Shown: positions 28,001-34,590, numbered from the stretch's first letter. The stretch: DNA of 64,000 nt from Actinophytocola sp035995025 (GCA_035995025.1 DASYKY010000101.1:1-64000); one strand, 5' to 3'. Numbers and translations are program-made. The notes: generated by a model from the letters alone, not told the origin.

Positions 28001-29044
28001 GCGACGCTGGAGACGCTGACGCCCGAGCAGGTGGACACGGTGCTGCGCCCCAAGGTCGACGCGGCGCTGAACCTGGACGAGCTGGCCGGCGACGTGGACC
28101 TGTTCGTGCTGTTCTCGTCCGGCACCAGCGTGCTCGGCACGGCGGGGCAGGCGAACTACGCGGCGGCGAACGCGTTCCTGGACGGGCTGGCCGTCTCGCG
28201 GCACGCCGCGGGCCGGCGGGTGACGGCGCTGTCGTGGGGCCTGTGGGCGCAGGAGAGTGCGATCACGGGTCACCTCGGCGAGGCGGACCTGGCGCGGATC
28301 AACCGGGGCGGCGTGCGGCAGCACACCGTCGAGGAGGGCCTCGCGCTGTTCGACGCCGCGTGCCGGTCCGGCGAGCCGCACCTGGTGCCGGTGAAGCTGG
28401 ACCACGCCGCGCTGCGGACGGCGACGGACGTGGCGCCACCGCTGCGGTCGTTCACCCGCACCCGGCGGGCCCAGTCCGGCCCGTCGACCGTCGCGCTGGC
28501 CGCGCAGCTGGCCGGCCGGAGCGAGGCGGAGCAGCGGGGCGTGCTGCTGGACCTGGTCCGCTCGACCGTGGCGACGGTGCTGGCCCACGGCTCGCCCGGG
28601 ACGATCTCGGCGGCCCAGCAGTTCAAGCAGCTGGGCTTCGACTCGCTGACCGCGGTGGAGCTGCGGAACAAGCTGAACACGGCCACGGGCCTGCGCCTGC
28701 CGGCGACGCTGACGTTCGACCACCCGACGCCCGACGCGCTGGTCGAGCACCTGCTGTCCGAACTGGGCGGCAGCCGGTCGACCATGCGGCTGCGCGCGCT
28801 GGCGGAGGACATCGCGAAACTGGAGGCGTCACTGGACGGGCTGGAGCCGGCGGACGAGGCGGCGGACGAGGCGGTGGACATCGCCACGTCCCTGCAACGC
28901 CTGCTGACCAGGTACCGCACGAAGACCGACCCGGCCGCGGCGGCGGCGGACGAGGCAGCGGACGAGGCGGTGGACGACCTGACGTCCGCCACCGCCGACG
29001 ACATGTTCGGCATCCTGGACGACGAGCTCGGCGACGTCGCTTGA
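16097..29044 (+). CDS. Type I PKS: loading ligase-(KR)-ACP, then two KS-AT-DH-KR-ACP modules
   Basis: A 4315-aa synthase that starts and twice extends a polyketide. Residues 1-510 form an AMP-ligase loading domain (YTAGTTG at 168, TTET, TGDLARRD) whose A10 segment reads PRTAAGAVVRH, without the usual Lys. About 520-860 is a KR-like region with no TGGTGxLG motif and no Ser-Tyr-Asn set, hence probably structural. The loading ACP has Ser894. Module 1: KS (Cys1125), AT (GHSIG near 1535, HAFHS, malonyl type), DH (His1829, but HAVLDTVLLP has Asp for the usual Gly), KR (VLDD, Tyr2362) and ACP. Module 2: KS (Cys2757), malonyl AT, DH (His3491, motif intact), KR (Tyr4021) and ACP. Both KRs read GGTGTLS instead of GGTGxLG. 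The tail holds ADEAADEAVD repeats and ends DDMFGILDDELGDVA, a C-terminal docking domain. There is no thioesterase, so the chain is passed on. Confidence 0.96.
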   Translation: MPRTDLLRPLPELLRSNARRFGARVAFADSRRSVTHAGIDERTARIAGHLADLGVWPSDRVAVYLDGVAAVESILAVVRAGAVAVPLDPALDIAELADLLADSGADTVITDADRLARVTALEQPPLNVIVSGPGGAGATTSFEKLATTEPGEPARDDLGLDELAFLVYTAGTTGPRKGVLSTQRNALWSAAAAYATVLGLSEEDRLLWPLPVHDGLAHHLCVLAATATGATVRLAGDLSERALKVALTDERSTIIAATPAIHRALLGAVAPDLRAGLAVGAASDAELRESFATAFSAPLLDVYATTETCGPVAMSWPRGDTDLRCLPVPGLSVRIVDPLTGTDMGVGQEGELWVSGPNVMAGGYHNRPDTTAAVLRNGWYRTGDLARRDESGYLTVAGRLADVIAVGDEQVRPDRVETVLRAAGGVTDVAVAGRPDDVLGRTVVAFVVAPEVDPVDLLAACRRQLPAAAVPVEVYAVSAIPRTAAGAVVRHRLLESPARLLATAATVHDELFEPAWEPVPGGAVDGEPGDWVLVGTGGLAAAVESFVDTYADLPALLAAVTGGRPAPDVACVEVDTEGTLPEQLTECLADERLTVTRLVMLTRGAVHAGGYAPEPALAGAWGRVRELQRRTPCRVVLVDADVATEHGLRAAVASGHDEVAVRAETLLRPTFTAVPAAPAGAVLGGTVVLVGDEPDLARHLTGAHGATVVEAADVDALAAALDEHDDVSAVVCVEPAPEVARAAHDRTLGSELAAFVLLSTGDGTEAGSFADALARHRALLDLPAVAVTWSRTGFIDLPAGRRAAMFDSAVAGAAPAVIAARWHATALSPIAAGAGPAAEATLTGLRERLLGTPEADRTRVVLDLVHTETVAVLDGQAPATLDAETPFRQLGFDSMTAVQLRGRLCMATGLDLPATLIFDYPTPDTLVEHLLTELGAGPETESAAPAVTVAARQDELIAIVGMGCRYPGAVTSPDELWRLVADGVDAVTEFPDNRGWDLAALFDGDGPGTISANAGGFLHDAADFDAEFFGISPREALAMDPQQRLLLETSWEALERGGIDPTALRGSDTGVFAGVPVQHYGRGGHTEEDGVEGFLITGIASSVASGRIAYVLGLEGPAMTVDTACSSSLVTLHLAAQALRSGECSLAIAGGVTVMSGPETFTEFSRQGGLSPDGRCKAFSEGADGTGWAEGAGMLVMERLSDARRNGHRVVAVLRGTAINQDGASNGLTAPNGPSQQRVIRQALANAGLTPSDVDAVEAHGTGTMLGDPIEAQALLATYGQDRERPLWLGSLKSNIGHAQAAAGVGGVIKMVMALHHEELPRTLHVGDPTRKVNWTAGAMTLLTEPAGWPSGERVRRAGISSFGMSGTNAHVIIEEPPVVPDPEVVEGPPVVPWPVSARTADALRAQIDRLSDVDLDPVDVGFTLARRARFDHRAMLVDGVEVASGSLVPGRLAFLFTGQGAQRAAMGQGLYSAFPVFAAAFDEVCAHLDPSLREVIVSGEGLDDTGNTQPALFAIEVALFRLLESWGVKPDVLAGHSIGELAAAHVAGVWSLEDACRIVTARGALMQALPAGGAMIAIQATEDEITPHLTEQVGIAAINGPDSIVVSGDAHAAETVAAVFAGQGRKTKRLTVSHAFHSPLMDPMLDEFREIAASVTYHEPQIPIVSTVTGSAADLTDPEYWVGQVRQAVRFTAAIDTMTKRGVTTLVELGPDGVLTAMGQSEQFVPTLRKDRDEVAALAAAAGAAWVRGVDVDWDALLPGGRIVELPTYAFQRRSYWLRPADGADLSAAGLTSTGHPLLGAMLGVAESDRLVLTWRLSVQAQPWLADHAVLDTVLLPGTAFVELAGRAAEHTGNATIEELTLRAPLMLTPERAVDLQVWTGLPDDHGRRSVELYSRAADADGEWTCHATGVLTNDPVAQPLVPEAQWPPAGAEPAAVGDFYDWLLARGFCYGPAFQGVQEVWRRGDELFAQVTLREEEQKGAARFGVHPALLDAAMHPMVLHLDAGSQRGQAWLPFSWRGVRLHRSGATALRVHLTPDGTSSVRVSASDDEGNPVLDAESVALRPVSTDQLGGTAAPAAALYATEWVTVPTPADRTVAGTEVHAVEPGDTAEAVHEAVRGTLAALQESLSGTGCLAVVTRPGDLAGAAVWGLVRSAQTEHPDRFVLVEADAGTDELVGAAIASGEAQVAVRDGALTVPRIARTSPSTSDDRLFDPDGTVLITGGTGTLSTALARHLVTGHGARRLLLASRRGPSAPGAEELRASLTELGAEVEIAACDAADRAALAALLDGLEHPLSGVVHAAGVLDDGILESLTGERVDAVLRPKVDAALNLHALAGDVDLFVLFSSVAGILGTAGQANYAAANAFLDGLAAHRHATGLPVTTLSWGLWAPDSAMTQNLTDADRARLNRTGVLPHTVEDGLALFDEACRSGEPHLIPVTLDHAALRTATGAPAPLHGLVKTPRKRSRGSRASASALAQQLAGRPAAERRGHLLEVVRTQVASVLALPDPETVTATNAFKQLGFDSLTAVEFRNRLNTATGLRLPATLTFDHPTPEALVEHLLAELDEQDAPAPVVTAARPSDEPIAIVGMACRYPGGVSTPDELWQMLATGRDGVSGFPADRGWHLDTLFDPDPDTPGTSYASEGGFLLDAAGFDAEFFGISPREALAMDPQQRVFLETCWEALERAGLDANALRGSTTGVFTGLMTHDYAVRASAVPEGVEGFWGTGTAGSVASGRVAYTLGLEGPAVTIDTACSSSLVSLHLAAQSLRSGECSLALTGGVTVMATPGLYVEFSKQRGLAKDGRCKAFSAAADGTAWAEGVGVLVVERLSDARRNGHPVLALLRGSAVNQDGASNGLTAPNGPSQQRVIRNALAAAGLTPSDVDAVEAHGTGTSLGDPIEAQALLATYGRDRDRPLWLGSLKSNVGHTQAAAGVGGVIKMVLAMRNSLLPRTLHVEEPSTKVDWADGAVELLADAVPWEADGHPRRAGVSSFGVSGTNAHVIVEEAPAPAPAAEAAPGPPVVPWVLSARTPEALRDQAARLRPFVDGHPKLRPADVGHSLATTRAGFDHRAVVSGVDRDELLRGLAALATGADAPGVVTGAVRPGKLAVLFTGQGAQRPGMGAALYAAFPVFAAAFDEVSAELDRHLDRPLRTVIDEDPDALGRTGFTQPALFAFEVALYRLLESWGVRPDQLAGHSIGELAAAHVAGVWSLADACTVVAARGRLMQALPAGGAMVAIQATEDEVGPQLTERAGIAAVNGPDSVVVSGVEEAVLAVAAVFTEQGRKTKRLTVSHAFHSPLMEPMLDEFRAVAAGVTYHEPTIPVVSTVTGADADLTDPEYWVGQVRQPVRFTDAVATLTAAGVRTFLEVGPDAALTALGGEDFVPASRRDRDEVPAVIEALARLHTRGVRLDLAALFPGAGRVDLPTYAFQHERYWLITPDAAGSATGFGLGATGHPLLGAALGLAGSERVVLTGRLSTRDLPWLADHAVHGTILLPGTGFVELARRAGEHTGLDVVDELTLHAPLVLTEQAAVHVQVEVGEPDETGGRPVRIHSRREDADGDAWVHHASGRVADDAEPPRAAGGAGGEWPPAGADPVAADELYDRIADLGVDYGPAFQGLTAAWRRGDELFAEVELPEALRSGAERFGIHPALLDASLHALFVPERADGQVALPFSWSGVRIHPESAATAVRVRITRAGEDAYALELTDPAGTPVASVESLVARPVSADALRTGPDSLYRLDWVPASAGAAEPVSGAEALRVEPGTSAAAVHAAVHRTLGALRTADRLVVVTQGATTGDDLAGAAVWGLVRSAQTEQPDRFTLVDVSDPADDVSAALATGEPQVAVRGGTVLVPRLTKAAVSTSDGPLFDPDGTVLVTGGTGTLSAALARHLVTEHGARHLVLTSRRGPSAPGAAELRASLTELGAEVEIAACDAADRSALGSLVADLAHPLSAVIHAAGVVDDATLETLTPEQVDTVLRPKVDAALNLDELAGDVDLFVLFSSGTSVLGTAGQANYAAANAFLDGLAVSRHAAGRRVTALSWGLWAQESAITGHLGEADLARINRGGVRQHTVEEGLALFDAACRSGEPHLVPVKLDHAALRTATDVAPPLRSFTRTRRAQSGPSTVALAAQLAGRSEAEQRGVLLDLVRSTVATVLAHGSPGTISAAQQFKQLGFDSLTAVELRNKLNTATGLRLPATLTFDHPTPDALVEHLLSELGGSRSTMRLRALAEDIAKLEASLDGLEPADEAADEAVDIATSLQRLLTRYRTKTDPAAAAADEAADEAVDDLTSATADDMFGILDDELGDVA

Positions 29045-29070
29045 CCAGGTGTTGCGGCGCGGCCGGCCCG

Positions 29071-29480
29071 TCATCTCCCTGCTGGTTTGGACAGTGAGCC
29101 GAACCAGGGATCGGCCGGCTGCGCCGCGGGCCCGGTAGCGGCGGCCGGGCGGCGGTGGCGGACGATGTGGACACCCGCCGCGCGGGCGGCGGCGAGGTCG
29201 CCATCCGTGCTGCCGACGAACAGGCACCGCCCCACCGGGATGGCACGCTCGTCGAACCGCGGTGGCCGCCAGGCCGGCGACGACCGTGATCTGCGTGCCC
29301 GCGGCGGGCATCGCGGCAAAGGCCGCACGACGCCGGGGGCGACCCCCGCGGCCGCCATCACGTCGTACTCGATCCGGCACAGTTGCGCGTGCACCGCCGC
29401 TCGGTGGCCGGACCGATCGTCGCCGCGTAGCCGAGCACGACGAACGGGTCTCGGTTCGTGCCACCCTGCGCGGCAGCGGC
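29071..29480 (-). pseudogene. Frameshifted HAD-family hydrolase remnant
   Basis: Minus-strand translation of this gap gives pieces of a HAD-like phosphatase in different frames. One is DPFVVLGYAATIGPATE (an N-terminal motif I segment in which the expected Asp pair is missing). A second frame gives CRIEYDVMAAAGVAPG. A third gives AIPVGRCLFVGSTDGDLAAA, the typical motif IV region, running to a stop at 29071. No single frame joins them and no start is evident. I read it as a decayed gene between the PKS and the MFS gene, not a functional enzyme. Confidence 0.5.
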
Positions 29481-29534
29481 CCGCCGGCCACCAGCACCCG
29501 CAACCGATCGGCGCTCGCCGCGAGCGACCCCCAG

Positions 29535-31028
29535 TCAGGCGTGGACGTGGGCGGGCGGTGCGTCCAGACCGCAGTGCACCGTGGGCCGGGTCTGCGCGCC
29601 CGCCGTCGGAGCCGGGTTGCGGATCATGACGGCCGCCAGGACGCCGGCCAGCACGCAGAGCGCGCCGGCGATGAGCGAGGCGGTGTGGAAGCCCGTCGAG
29701 AAGGTGCCCGGGAGGTAGTAGGCCGCACCGGTGATGCCCGCGGCGGCCGGGAGCACGGCGACCGCGATGAGCCCGGCCGCGCGGGCCACGTCGTTGTTGA
29801 CCGCGGAGGCCATCCCCGCGTGCTGGGCGGGCACGGCGGCCAGCACGGTCGACGTCAGCGGCGCGACGGTGGTGGCCAGGCCCAGCCCGAGCACGGTCAC
29901 CGCGGGCAGCACCGCGGTCAGGTAGCTGCCGTCCGCGCCGACAAGCGTGAACAGCGCCAGGCCCAAGCCGACCAGGACCGGCCCCACGCTCATCTGCAGC
30001 CGCGGGCCGATGCGCGCGGCGAGCGCGCCGGAGCGAGCCGACAGCACCAGCATGATGACGGTGAGCGGCAGCAGCGACACGCCGGCCTGCAGCGGGGTGT
30101 AGCCGGACACCGTCTGCAGCTCGATGGGTAGCAGGAACAGCGTGCCGCCCAGCGCGCCGTAGATCACGAACGTCACCAGGTTCGTGGCGGTGAACTGGTG
30201 CGAGGCGAACAGCTCCAGCGGCAGCATCGGGTTGCGGGCGCGGCGTTCCCACAGCACGAACGCGGCGAGCACGACCACCCCGCCGACAAGCGCGGTCAGC
30301 ACGCCGGCACTCGCCCAGCCGCTGGCGGAACCTTCGATCAGCCCGTAGGTGAGCCCGACCAGGCCCAGGGTGACCAGCGCCCCGCCGACGAGGTCCACCC
30401 GCCCGGTCGCCTCGGCGTCGCGGGACTCCGGGACGTGGCGCCAGGCCAGCGCGATGACGAGGACGGCGATCGGCAGGTTGATCGCGAAGATCAGCCGCCA
30501 GGACGCCGTCGCGATGAGCCACCCGCCGAGGAACGGACCGATCGCCGAGGCCACTCCGGACAGACCGGACCAGGCGCCGATCGCCCTGCCGCGGTCCTGC
30601 GGCGCGAACGACGCCTCCAGGATCGCGAGGCTGCCGGGAGTGAGCAGGGCCGCGCCGACACCTTGCAGCGCTCGCGCGGCGATGAGCACCGGCGCGTTCG
30701 GGGCGATGCCGCACAGCACCGAGGCGAGGGCGAACCACACCACGCCCACCATGAAGACGCGGCGCCGCCCGTACCGGTCGCCGAGCGCGCCCGCGACGAG
30801 CAGCAGCCCGGCCAGGGTGAGGGTGTAGGCGGTCACCACCCACTGCAGCGTGGCCAGTCCGGTGTGGAACTCGCGACCGATGGTGGGCAGCGCGATGCCC
30901 ACCACGGTCGCGTCGACGGAGGCGATCGCCGAGCCGAGCACCGTGGCAGCCAGCACCCATCGCCCGGGCCGGCTGGCGTACCGCAACCCGGCCTGGCCGC
31001 CGGGTGCCGTGCTCAGGTTGGTCACCAC
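29535..31028 (-). CDS. MFS transporter, DHA2 (14-TM) drug-efflux type
   Basis: A 497-aa multidrug-efflux-like membrane protein. SVDATVVGIALPTI is the DHA2 motif, GALGDRYGRRRVF is MFS motif A and RALQGVGAALLTPGSL is the motif C region. Hydrophobic segments occur throughout. I favour the GTG at 31028 (VVTNLSTAPGG); a longer in-frame start at 31061 exists, but its extra residues are Arg-rich and unlike the family. It is the last gene of the run SARP, ScoD-like, ScoC-like, MFS, 49 bp after the ligase stop. It probably exports the product of that group. The tail is rich in Pro and His. Confidence 0.92.
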   Translation of the reverse strand: MVTNLSTAPGGQAGLRYASRPGRWVLAATVLGSAIASVDATVVGIALPTIGREFHTGLATLQWVVTAYTLTLAGLLLVAGALGDRYGRRRVFMVGVVWFALASVLCGIAPNAPVLIAARALQGVGAALLTPGSLAILEASFAPQDRGRAIGAWSGLSGVASAIGPFLGGWLIATASWRLIFAINLPIAVLVIALAWRHVPESRDAEATGRVDLVGGALVTLGLVGLTYGLIEGSASGWASAGVLTALVGGVVVLAAFVLWERRARNPMLPLELFASHQFTATNLVTFVIYGALGGTLFLLPIELQTVSGYTPLQAGVSLLPLTVIMLVLSARSGALAARIGPRLQMSVGPVLVGLGLALFTLVGADGSYLTAVLPAVTVLGLGLATTVAPLTSTVLAAVPAQHAGMASAVNNDVARAAGLIAVAVLPAAAGITGAAYYLPGTFSTGFHTASLIAGALCVLAGVLAAVMIRNPAPTAGAQTRPTVHCGLDAPPAHVHA

Positions 31029-31077
31029 CCGCACTCTCGTCCGGCGGCCGCGCCTCAGCAAGAGGTGCCCGGCGGCG

Positions 31078-32646
31078 TCAGCTCACGCGGCGTTCGTGGT
31101 GCTGCCAGAAGCGTTCGCGCAGCTCACGGCGGAGGATCTTGCCGCTCGGGTTGCGGGGGACCTTCTCGAGGAACTCGTAGCGCAGCGGCTGCTTGAACGT
31201 GGCCAGCTTGCCCTTCAGGAACAGCGCCAGCTCCCGCTCCGACAGCGTCTCTCCCTCCACCGGGACCACGAACGCGTGCACGATCTCGCCCCAGCGGTCG
31301 TCGGGGACGCCGACCACGGCCGACTCCGCGACCTTCGGGTGGCGGCCGATGACGTTCTCGATCTCCGCGGGGTACACGTTCTCGCCCGCGACGATGATCA
31401 TGTCCTTGATCCGGTCGCGGATGAACAGGTAGCCGTCCTCGTCGAGCACGCCGGCGTCGCCCGTCACCAGCCAACCGCCGACCAGGGTCTTCGCGGTGGT
31501 CTCGGGGAGGTTCCAGTACTCCAGCATCGCCGACGGGGTCTTCAGCCACACCTCGCCGATCTCGCCCGCCGGCAGCGGGTTGCCCGCGCTGTCCGCGACC
31601 TTGACGTCGAAACCGGGGTACGGCCGCCCGGCCGCCTGCATCTTGCCGCCGTCCGGTGCGTGGTCCGCCGGTGGCAGGCACATCGCGGTGTTGCCGGTCT
31701 CGGTCAGGCCGTAGATCTGCGCGAACTCGCACCCGAAGCCCTCGACGCAGCGGGCCAGCAGGGCCGCGGAGATCGGCGCGCCGCCGTAGATGATCTTCCG
31801 CAGCGTCGTGAAGTGTTCCTTGGTGACCCCGGGCTCGGCGAGCATCAGCCGCATCATCGCAGGCACCAGGCATGCCGTGGTCACACCGAGCGACTTGATC
31901 AGCTCGACCGCGCCCGCCGTGGTGAACTCCCGCATCACGACGTTGGTGGCGCCGGCCGCGAAGCCCTGCGTCGCCCACCAGATGCCGCCGATGTGGAAGC
32001 CGGCCATCCCGACGAGGCTGATGTCCTCCGCGTAGAAGTCGATCCACCTGAGATCGGCGCCGGCCAGCGCGTCGCGCACCCCGAAGAAGCTGCGGTGCGC
32101 GAGCACCACGCCCTTGGGCAGCCCGGTCGTGCCGCTGGTGTACATCTGCACCACCGAGGTGTCCGGCGTGACCCGCGCGAGCACGTTCGTCTCCGGCTGC
32201 GGAGCGATCCACGACGCGAAGCCCGCCCCGGGCGCACCCGGCTCGTCCAGCGGGACCACCGTGGCCAGCCGCGGCAGCTCCGGCGCGAGCCGGTCGGCCG
32301 TCGGCTGCGCGGCGGTGTCCACGAACAACATGGCCGTACCGGAGTCGCGGAGGATGTGATCGACCTCGTCGGCGGCCAGCCGCCAGTTGATCGGCACCAG
32401 CACCGCACCGAGCTTCGCCGCGCCGTAGAGCACCTCGTAGTAGTGCTCGGACTCCTTGCCCAGGTACGCGATGCGGTCACCGGCGCGGATGCCCGCCGCC
32501 TGGAGGCCGTGCGCGACCTGGCTGCTCACACGGTTCAGCGCGGCGTAGTCGATGCGCCTGCCTTCGCAGATCATGGCGATCGCATCGGGCCTGCCGGCCG
32601 CGTGCTGGCGCACCACGTCCACGAGCGTGCGCAGCTTGGCTGTCAC
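31078..32646 (-). CDS. scoC: Acyl-ACP ligase, FadD10/ScoC-like
   Basis: A 522-aa AMP-forming fatty-acyl ligase. In isonitrile lipopeptide pathways ScoC (FadD10 in M. tuberculosis) activates a fatty acid and loads it on the stand-alone carrier protein ScoB. Visible motifs are YTSGTTGLPKGV, YGLTETGNTAMC, VTGDAGVLDED and NPSGKILRR with the catalytic Lys. Features shared with FadD10, from memory, include FHIGGIWW, TTACLVP, GRPYPGFDV and MLEYWNLPETTA. The GTG at 32646 has GGAGG seven bases upstream. It follows the FcoT/ScoD-like gene by 27 bp, the same partner order as in known isonitrile clusters. The matching carrier and oxygenase genes are 18-20 kb away in this window. Chain-length preference is not readable. 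Confidence 0.85.
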   Translation of the reverse strand: MTAKLRTLVDVVRQHAAGRPDAIAMICEGRRIDYAALNRVSSQVAHGLQAAGIRAGDRIAYLGKESEHYYEVLYGAAKLGAVLVPINWRLAADEVDHILRDSGTAMLFVDTAAQPTADRLAPELPRLATVVPLDEPGAPGAGFASWIAPQPETNVLARVTPDTSVVQMYTSGTTGLPKGVVLAHRSFFGVRDALAGADLRWIDFYAEDISLVGMAGFHIGGIWWATQGFAAGATNVVMREFTTAGAVELIKSLGVTTACLVPAMMRLMLAEPGVTKEHFTTLRKIIYGGAPISAALLARCVEGFGCEFAQIYGLTETGNTAMCLPPADHAPDGGKMQAAGRPYPGFDVKVADSAGNPLPAGEIGEVWLKTPSAMLEYWNLPETTAKTLVGGWLVTGDAGVLDEDGYLFIRDRIKDMIIVAGENVYPAEIENVIGRHPKVAESAVVGVPDDRWGEIVHAFVVPVEGETLSERELALFLKGKLATFKQPLRYEFLEKVPRNPSGKILRRELRERFWQHHERRVS

Positions 32647-32673
32647 GATGGCCTCCTGTTCAGTATCCGGTCC

Positions 32674-33234
32674 TCACGCGGCGCGCAGGTTCATGCCCGG
32701 CGGCTCGACCAGCGCCATCCGCACCTCGCCCTCGGCGTGGCCGCCTGCCTCGTCCCAGAAGCGCCACGGCATGTCGACGACCTGCACCGGACGGCTGCGG
32801 TTGGTCTGGCGGAACTCGGCGAAGGACACCTCGCCGGTGAACGACGACGAGTCGATCGGTCGCTTGAAGATGCTGGAGAAGCGGGCGATGAGGATGTCGG
32901 GCAGCTGCTTGGCCCAGTAGTCCTCCATCGTCCAGCTGTCGAACTCGGGCAGCGCCCGCTCCTGCACGCACTTGGCGATCAGGTAGTACATGAGCTGGTT
33001 GAAGCAGATGTTGATCTCGACCGAGTTCAGGTGACCGGTGTCGTCGATGTAGCACGGGAACGGGATGGCGAAGGTCCCCTCGGCGCTCGCCGACCCGCCG
33101 GCTACGGCGACCGAGGCGGACTTCAGGTACTGGGTCTTCGGGCGTGCATACGGGCGCAGGACGTCCGAAAGCAGTTTCGGGTCGTTCGCAAAGTTCACCT
33201 GCCCGGCATTCAGATTCACCGGCGATGTCGTCAT
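32674..33234 (-). CDS. scoD: FcoT/ScoD-like hot-dog enzyme of isonitrile lipopeptide pathways
   Basis: A 186-aa protein that closely resembles M. tuberculosis FcoT (Rv0098, about 183 aa). Shared features, from memory, are TGH(L/F)N(S/A)VE, CFNQL, W(T/S)(M/I)(E/D)DY and FWDE(A/N)GG. In the ScoA-E pathway this family member adds glycine to the beta position of an alpha,beta-unsaturated acyl-carrier thioester, giving the N-carboxymethyl-3-amino acyl group later turned into an isonitrile. ATG 33234 has GGAGG five bases upstream. It is 27 bp upstream of the ScoC-like ligase and 93 bp downstream of a SARP gene on the same strand, so transcription is probably shared. Two similar segments (GCCATTACCGGT and GCCATTACGGTC, minus strand) lie in that 93-bp gap. 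Confidence 0.86.
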   Translation of the reverse strand: MTTSPVNLNAGQVNFANDPKLLSDVLRPYARPKTQYLKSASVAVAGGSASAEGTFAIPFPCYIDDTGHLNSVEINICFNQLMYYLIAKCVQERALPEFDSWTMEDYWAKQLPDILIARFSSIFKRPIDSSSFTGEVSFAEFRQTNRSRPVQVVDMPWRFWDEAGGHAEGEVRMALVEPPGMNLRAA

Positions 33235-33327
33235 CGTTTCCTCCTCAACCCGCACACGGAATGGAATTGACCGTAATGGCCGAGGGTCACCCACCGGTAA
33301 TGGCGGACGAATTCCCGGCGGTGGTGC

Positions 33328-34308
33328 TCAGCTGCCGCGGACGAGCTTGTCGAGCAGCATGTCCGAGGTCAGCGACTGGTCGGCGAGCACCGGGTTCGTC
33401 GACAGCAGCGCCATGTGCAGCGCCCGGATCCGCTCCGAGGGCTCGATGCCGAGCTCATGCAGCATCCGCTGCCGGAACCGCATGTAGACCTCCAGCGCCG
33501 CGGAGGCGCGGCCGGCCCGGAACAGCGCGATCATCAGCATCGTGTGCGCCGACTCGTGCAGCGGGTGCTCGACGACCAGGGACGCCAGCTCGCTGATCAT
33601 CTCGCGGTGCCGGCCGAGGCACAGGTCGGCGTCGATCCTGGTGGTGTGCGCGTAGAAGCGACGCTCCTCCAGGCGGGCGACCTGGGCTCGCAGCAGGGTG
33701 CCCCAGTGACCGTTGTGCACGACGTTGCCGCGCCACAGAGCAAGCGACCGTCGCAGGTCGGTGGCGGCATTGTCGTAGTCACCGGCGTGCATGGCGGCCG
33801 AGCCCGCGGTCACCAGGTGGTCGAACTCCGTGATGTCCAGCTGCCGCGGGTCCACCCGCAGGGTGTAGCCGCCGGAGCAGGTCTGCAGCACCTCACTGGT
33901 GACATACTCGACCGACAGGCCCAGGACCGCGCGGAACAACCTGCGCAGCTTGAACATGTAGGTCTGCAGCGTGGAGTGCGCGGTGCGCGGTGCACCGTCG
34001 CTCCACAGCTCCCTGGCCAGCACGGACGCGCCGACCGGCTTGTTCGCGTTGAAAAGGAGTGTGGAGAGAATCAGCCGCAGCTTGGGTGCGCTCGGCGCGA
34101 CGTCGAGGTCGCCGTGCCGGATCACCAGCGGGCCGAGCAGCTCGAACCGCAGGTCGGCAAGCGGGTTGTCCACCGGCGTCCGCTGCTGCCCGACGACGGG
34201 CGGCTCCGCGTTCGGCTCCGGGAGTGACGTCGTCTCGAGCAGGGTGGCGAGGAGTGAGAGTTTCTCCTCTTGCGTCATCATTCCGAGCTCGTCTAATTTC
34301 GTTGCCAT
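33328..34308 (-). CDS. SARP-family regulator with N-terminal extension
   Basis: A 326-aa activator. Residues 1-50 form an extension (MTQEEKLSLLATLLETT) not seen in the other SARP. The winged-helix domain follows (about 52-150, FELLGPLVIRHGD, SAPKLRLILSTLLF, APRTAHSTLQTYMFKLR), then an activation domain (about 160-315, CLGRHREMI, FRAGRASAALEVYMRFRQ). ATG 34308 has GAGG seven bases upstream. It probably controls the ScoD/ScoC/MFS genes downstream and, across the gap, the YcaO/SagB genes, where three 11-bp-spaced heptamers occur. The first residues recall the short N-terminal helix of regulators that sit beside RiPP genes, but I cannot name a function for that extension. Confidence 0.9.
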   Translation of the reverse strand: MATKLDELGMMTQEEKLSLLATLLETTSLPEPNAEPPVVGQQRTPVDNPLADLRFELLGPLVIRHGDLDVAPSAPKLRLILSTLLFNANKPVGASVLARELWSDGAPRTAHSTLQTYMFKLRRLFRAVLGLSVEYVTSEVLQTCSGGYTLRVDPRQLDITEFDHLVTAGSAAMHAGDYDNAATDLRRSLALWRGNVVHNGHWGTLLRAQVARLEERRFYAHTTRIDADLCLGRHREMISELASLVVEHPLHESAHTMLMIALFRAGRASAALEVYMRFRQRMLHELGIEPSERIRALHMALLSTNPVLADQSLTSDMLLDKLVRGS

Positions 34309-34590
34309 TTCGGGACCTCGCTATCAGCCCAGATCCACCGCACTTTCCGCCGCCGGCGGCAAATCCGGCGGGATAGTCCCGGGAGGATGCGACGATCTTT
34401 GAATCATGCGTATCAGGACATCAACAACGTTATTCCGAATCAAGGCCACCTCGATAGTGACGATGTCATAAATGGGCGATGAGTATTGAGGTGTGAGCAC
34501 ATGAGGCCCGCACTTGTCCAGACCCGCGCGCACAAGGACCCTGGAACTCGAGTCCCGCTCAAGCGAGAGTCAAGCGCACGAGGAGGAGCC
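34309..34590. other. Intergenic region between SARP and YcaO genes
   Basis: About 280 bp of lower GC than its surroundings, as expected for a divergent promoter region. A 21-codon plus-strand ORF (34406-34471, MRIRTSTTLFRIKAT...) and a minus-strand ORF ending at 34324 are present. Neither has a ribosome site or Cys residues, so neither is a convincing azole precursor. The repeat described at 34548-34576 lies at its right end. Confidence 0.4.
34548..34576 (+). promoter_or_regulatory. Three SARP-like heptamers at 11-bp spacing
   Basis: TCGAGTC (34548), TCAAGCG (34559) and TCAAGCG (34570) start exactly 11 bp apart, the spacing bound by SARP activators. The last one ends 14 bases before the YcaO start codon and directly abuts its AGGAGGAG site. 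If transcription began downstream of it, the ribosome site would be lost. So it may act on the divergent SARP gene, repress, or be chance. Confidence 0.4.

Noticed and set aside
29071..30960. 629-codon minus-strand frame overlapping the MFS gene
   Set aside because: Most of it is an out-of-frame reading of the MFS gene. Only its last part contains HAD-like residues, reported as a pseudogene.
34406..34471. 21-codon ORF in front of the YcaO gene as azole precursor
   Set aside because: No Cys, no ribosome site, no leader/core pattern.
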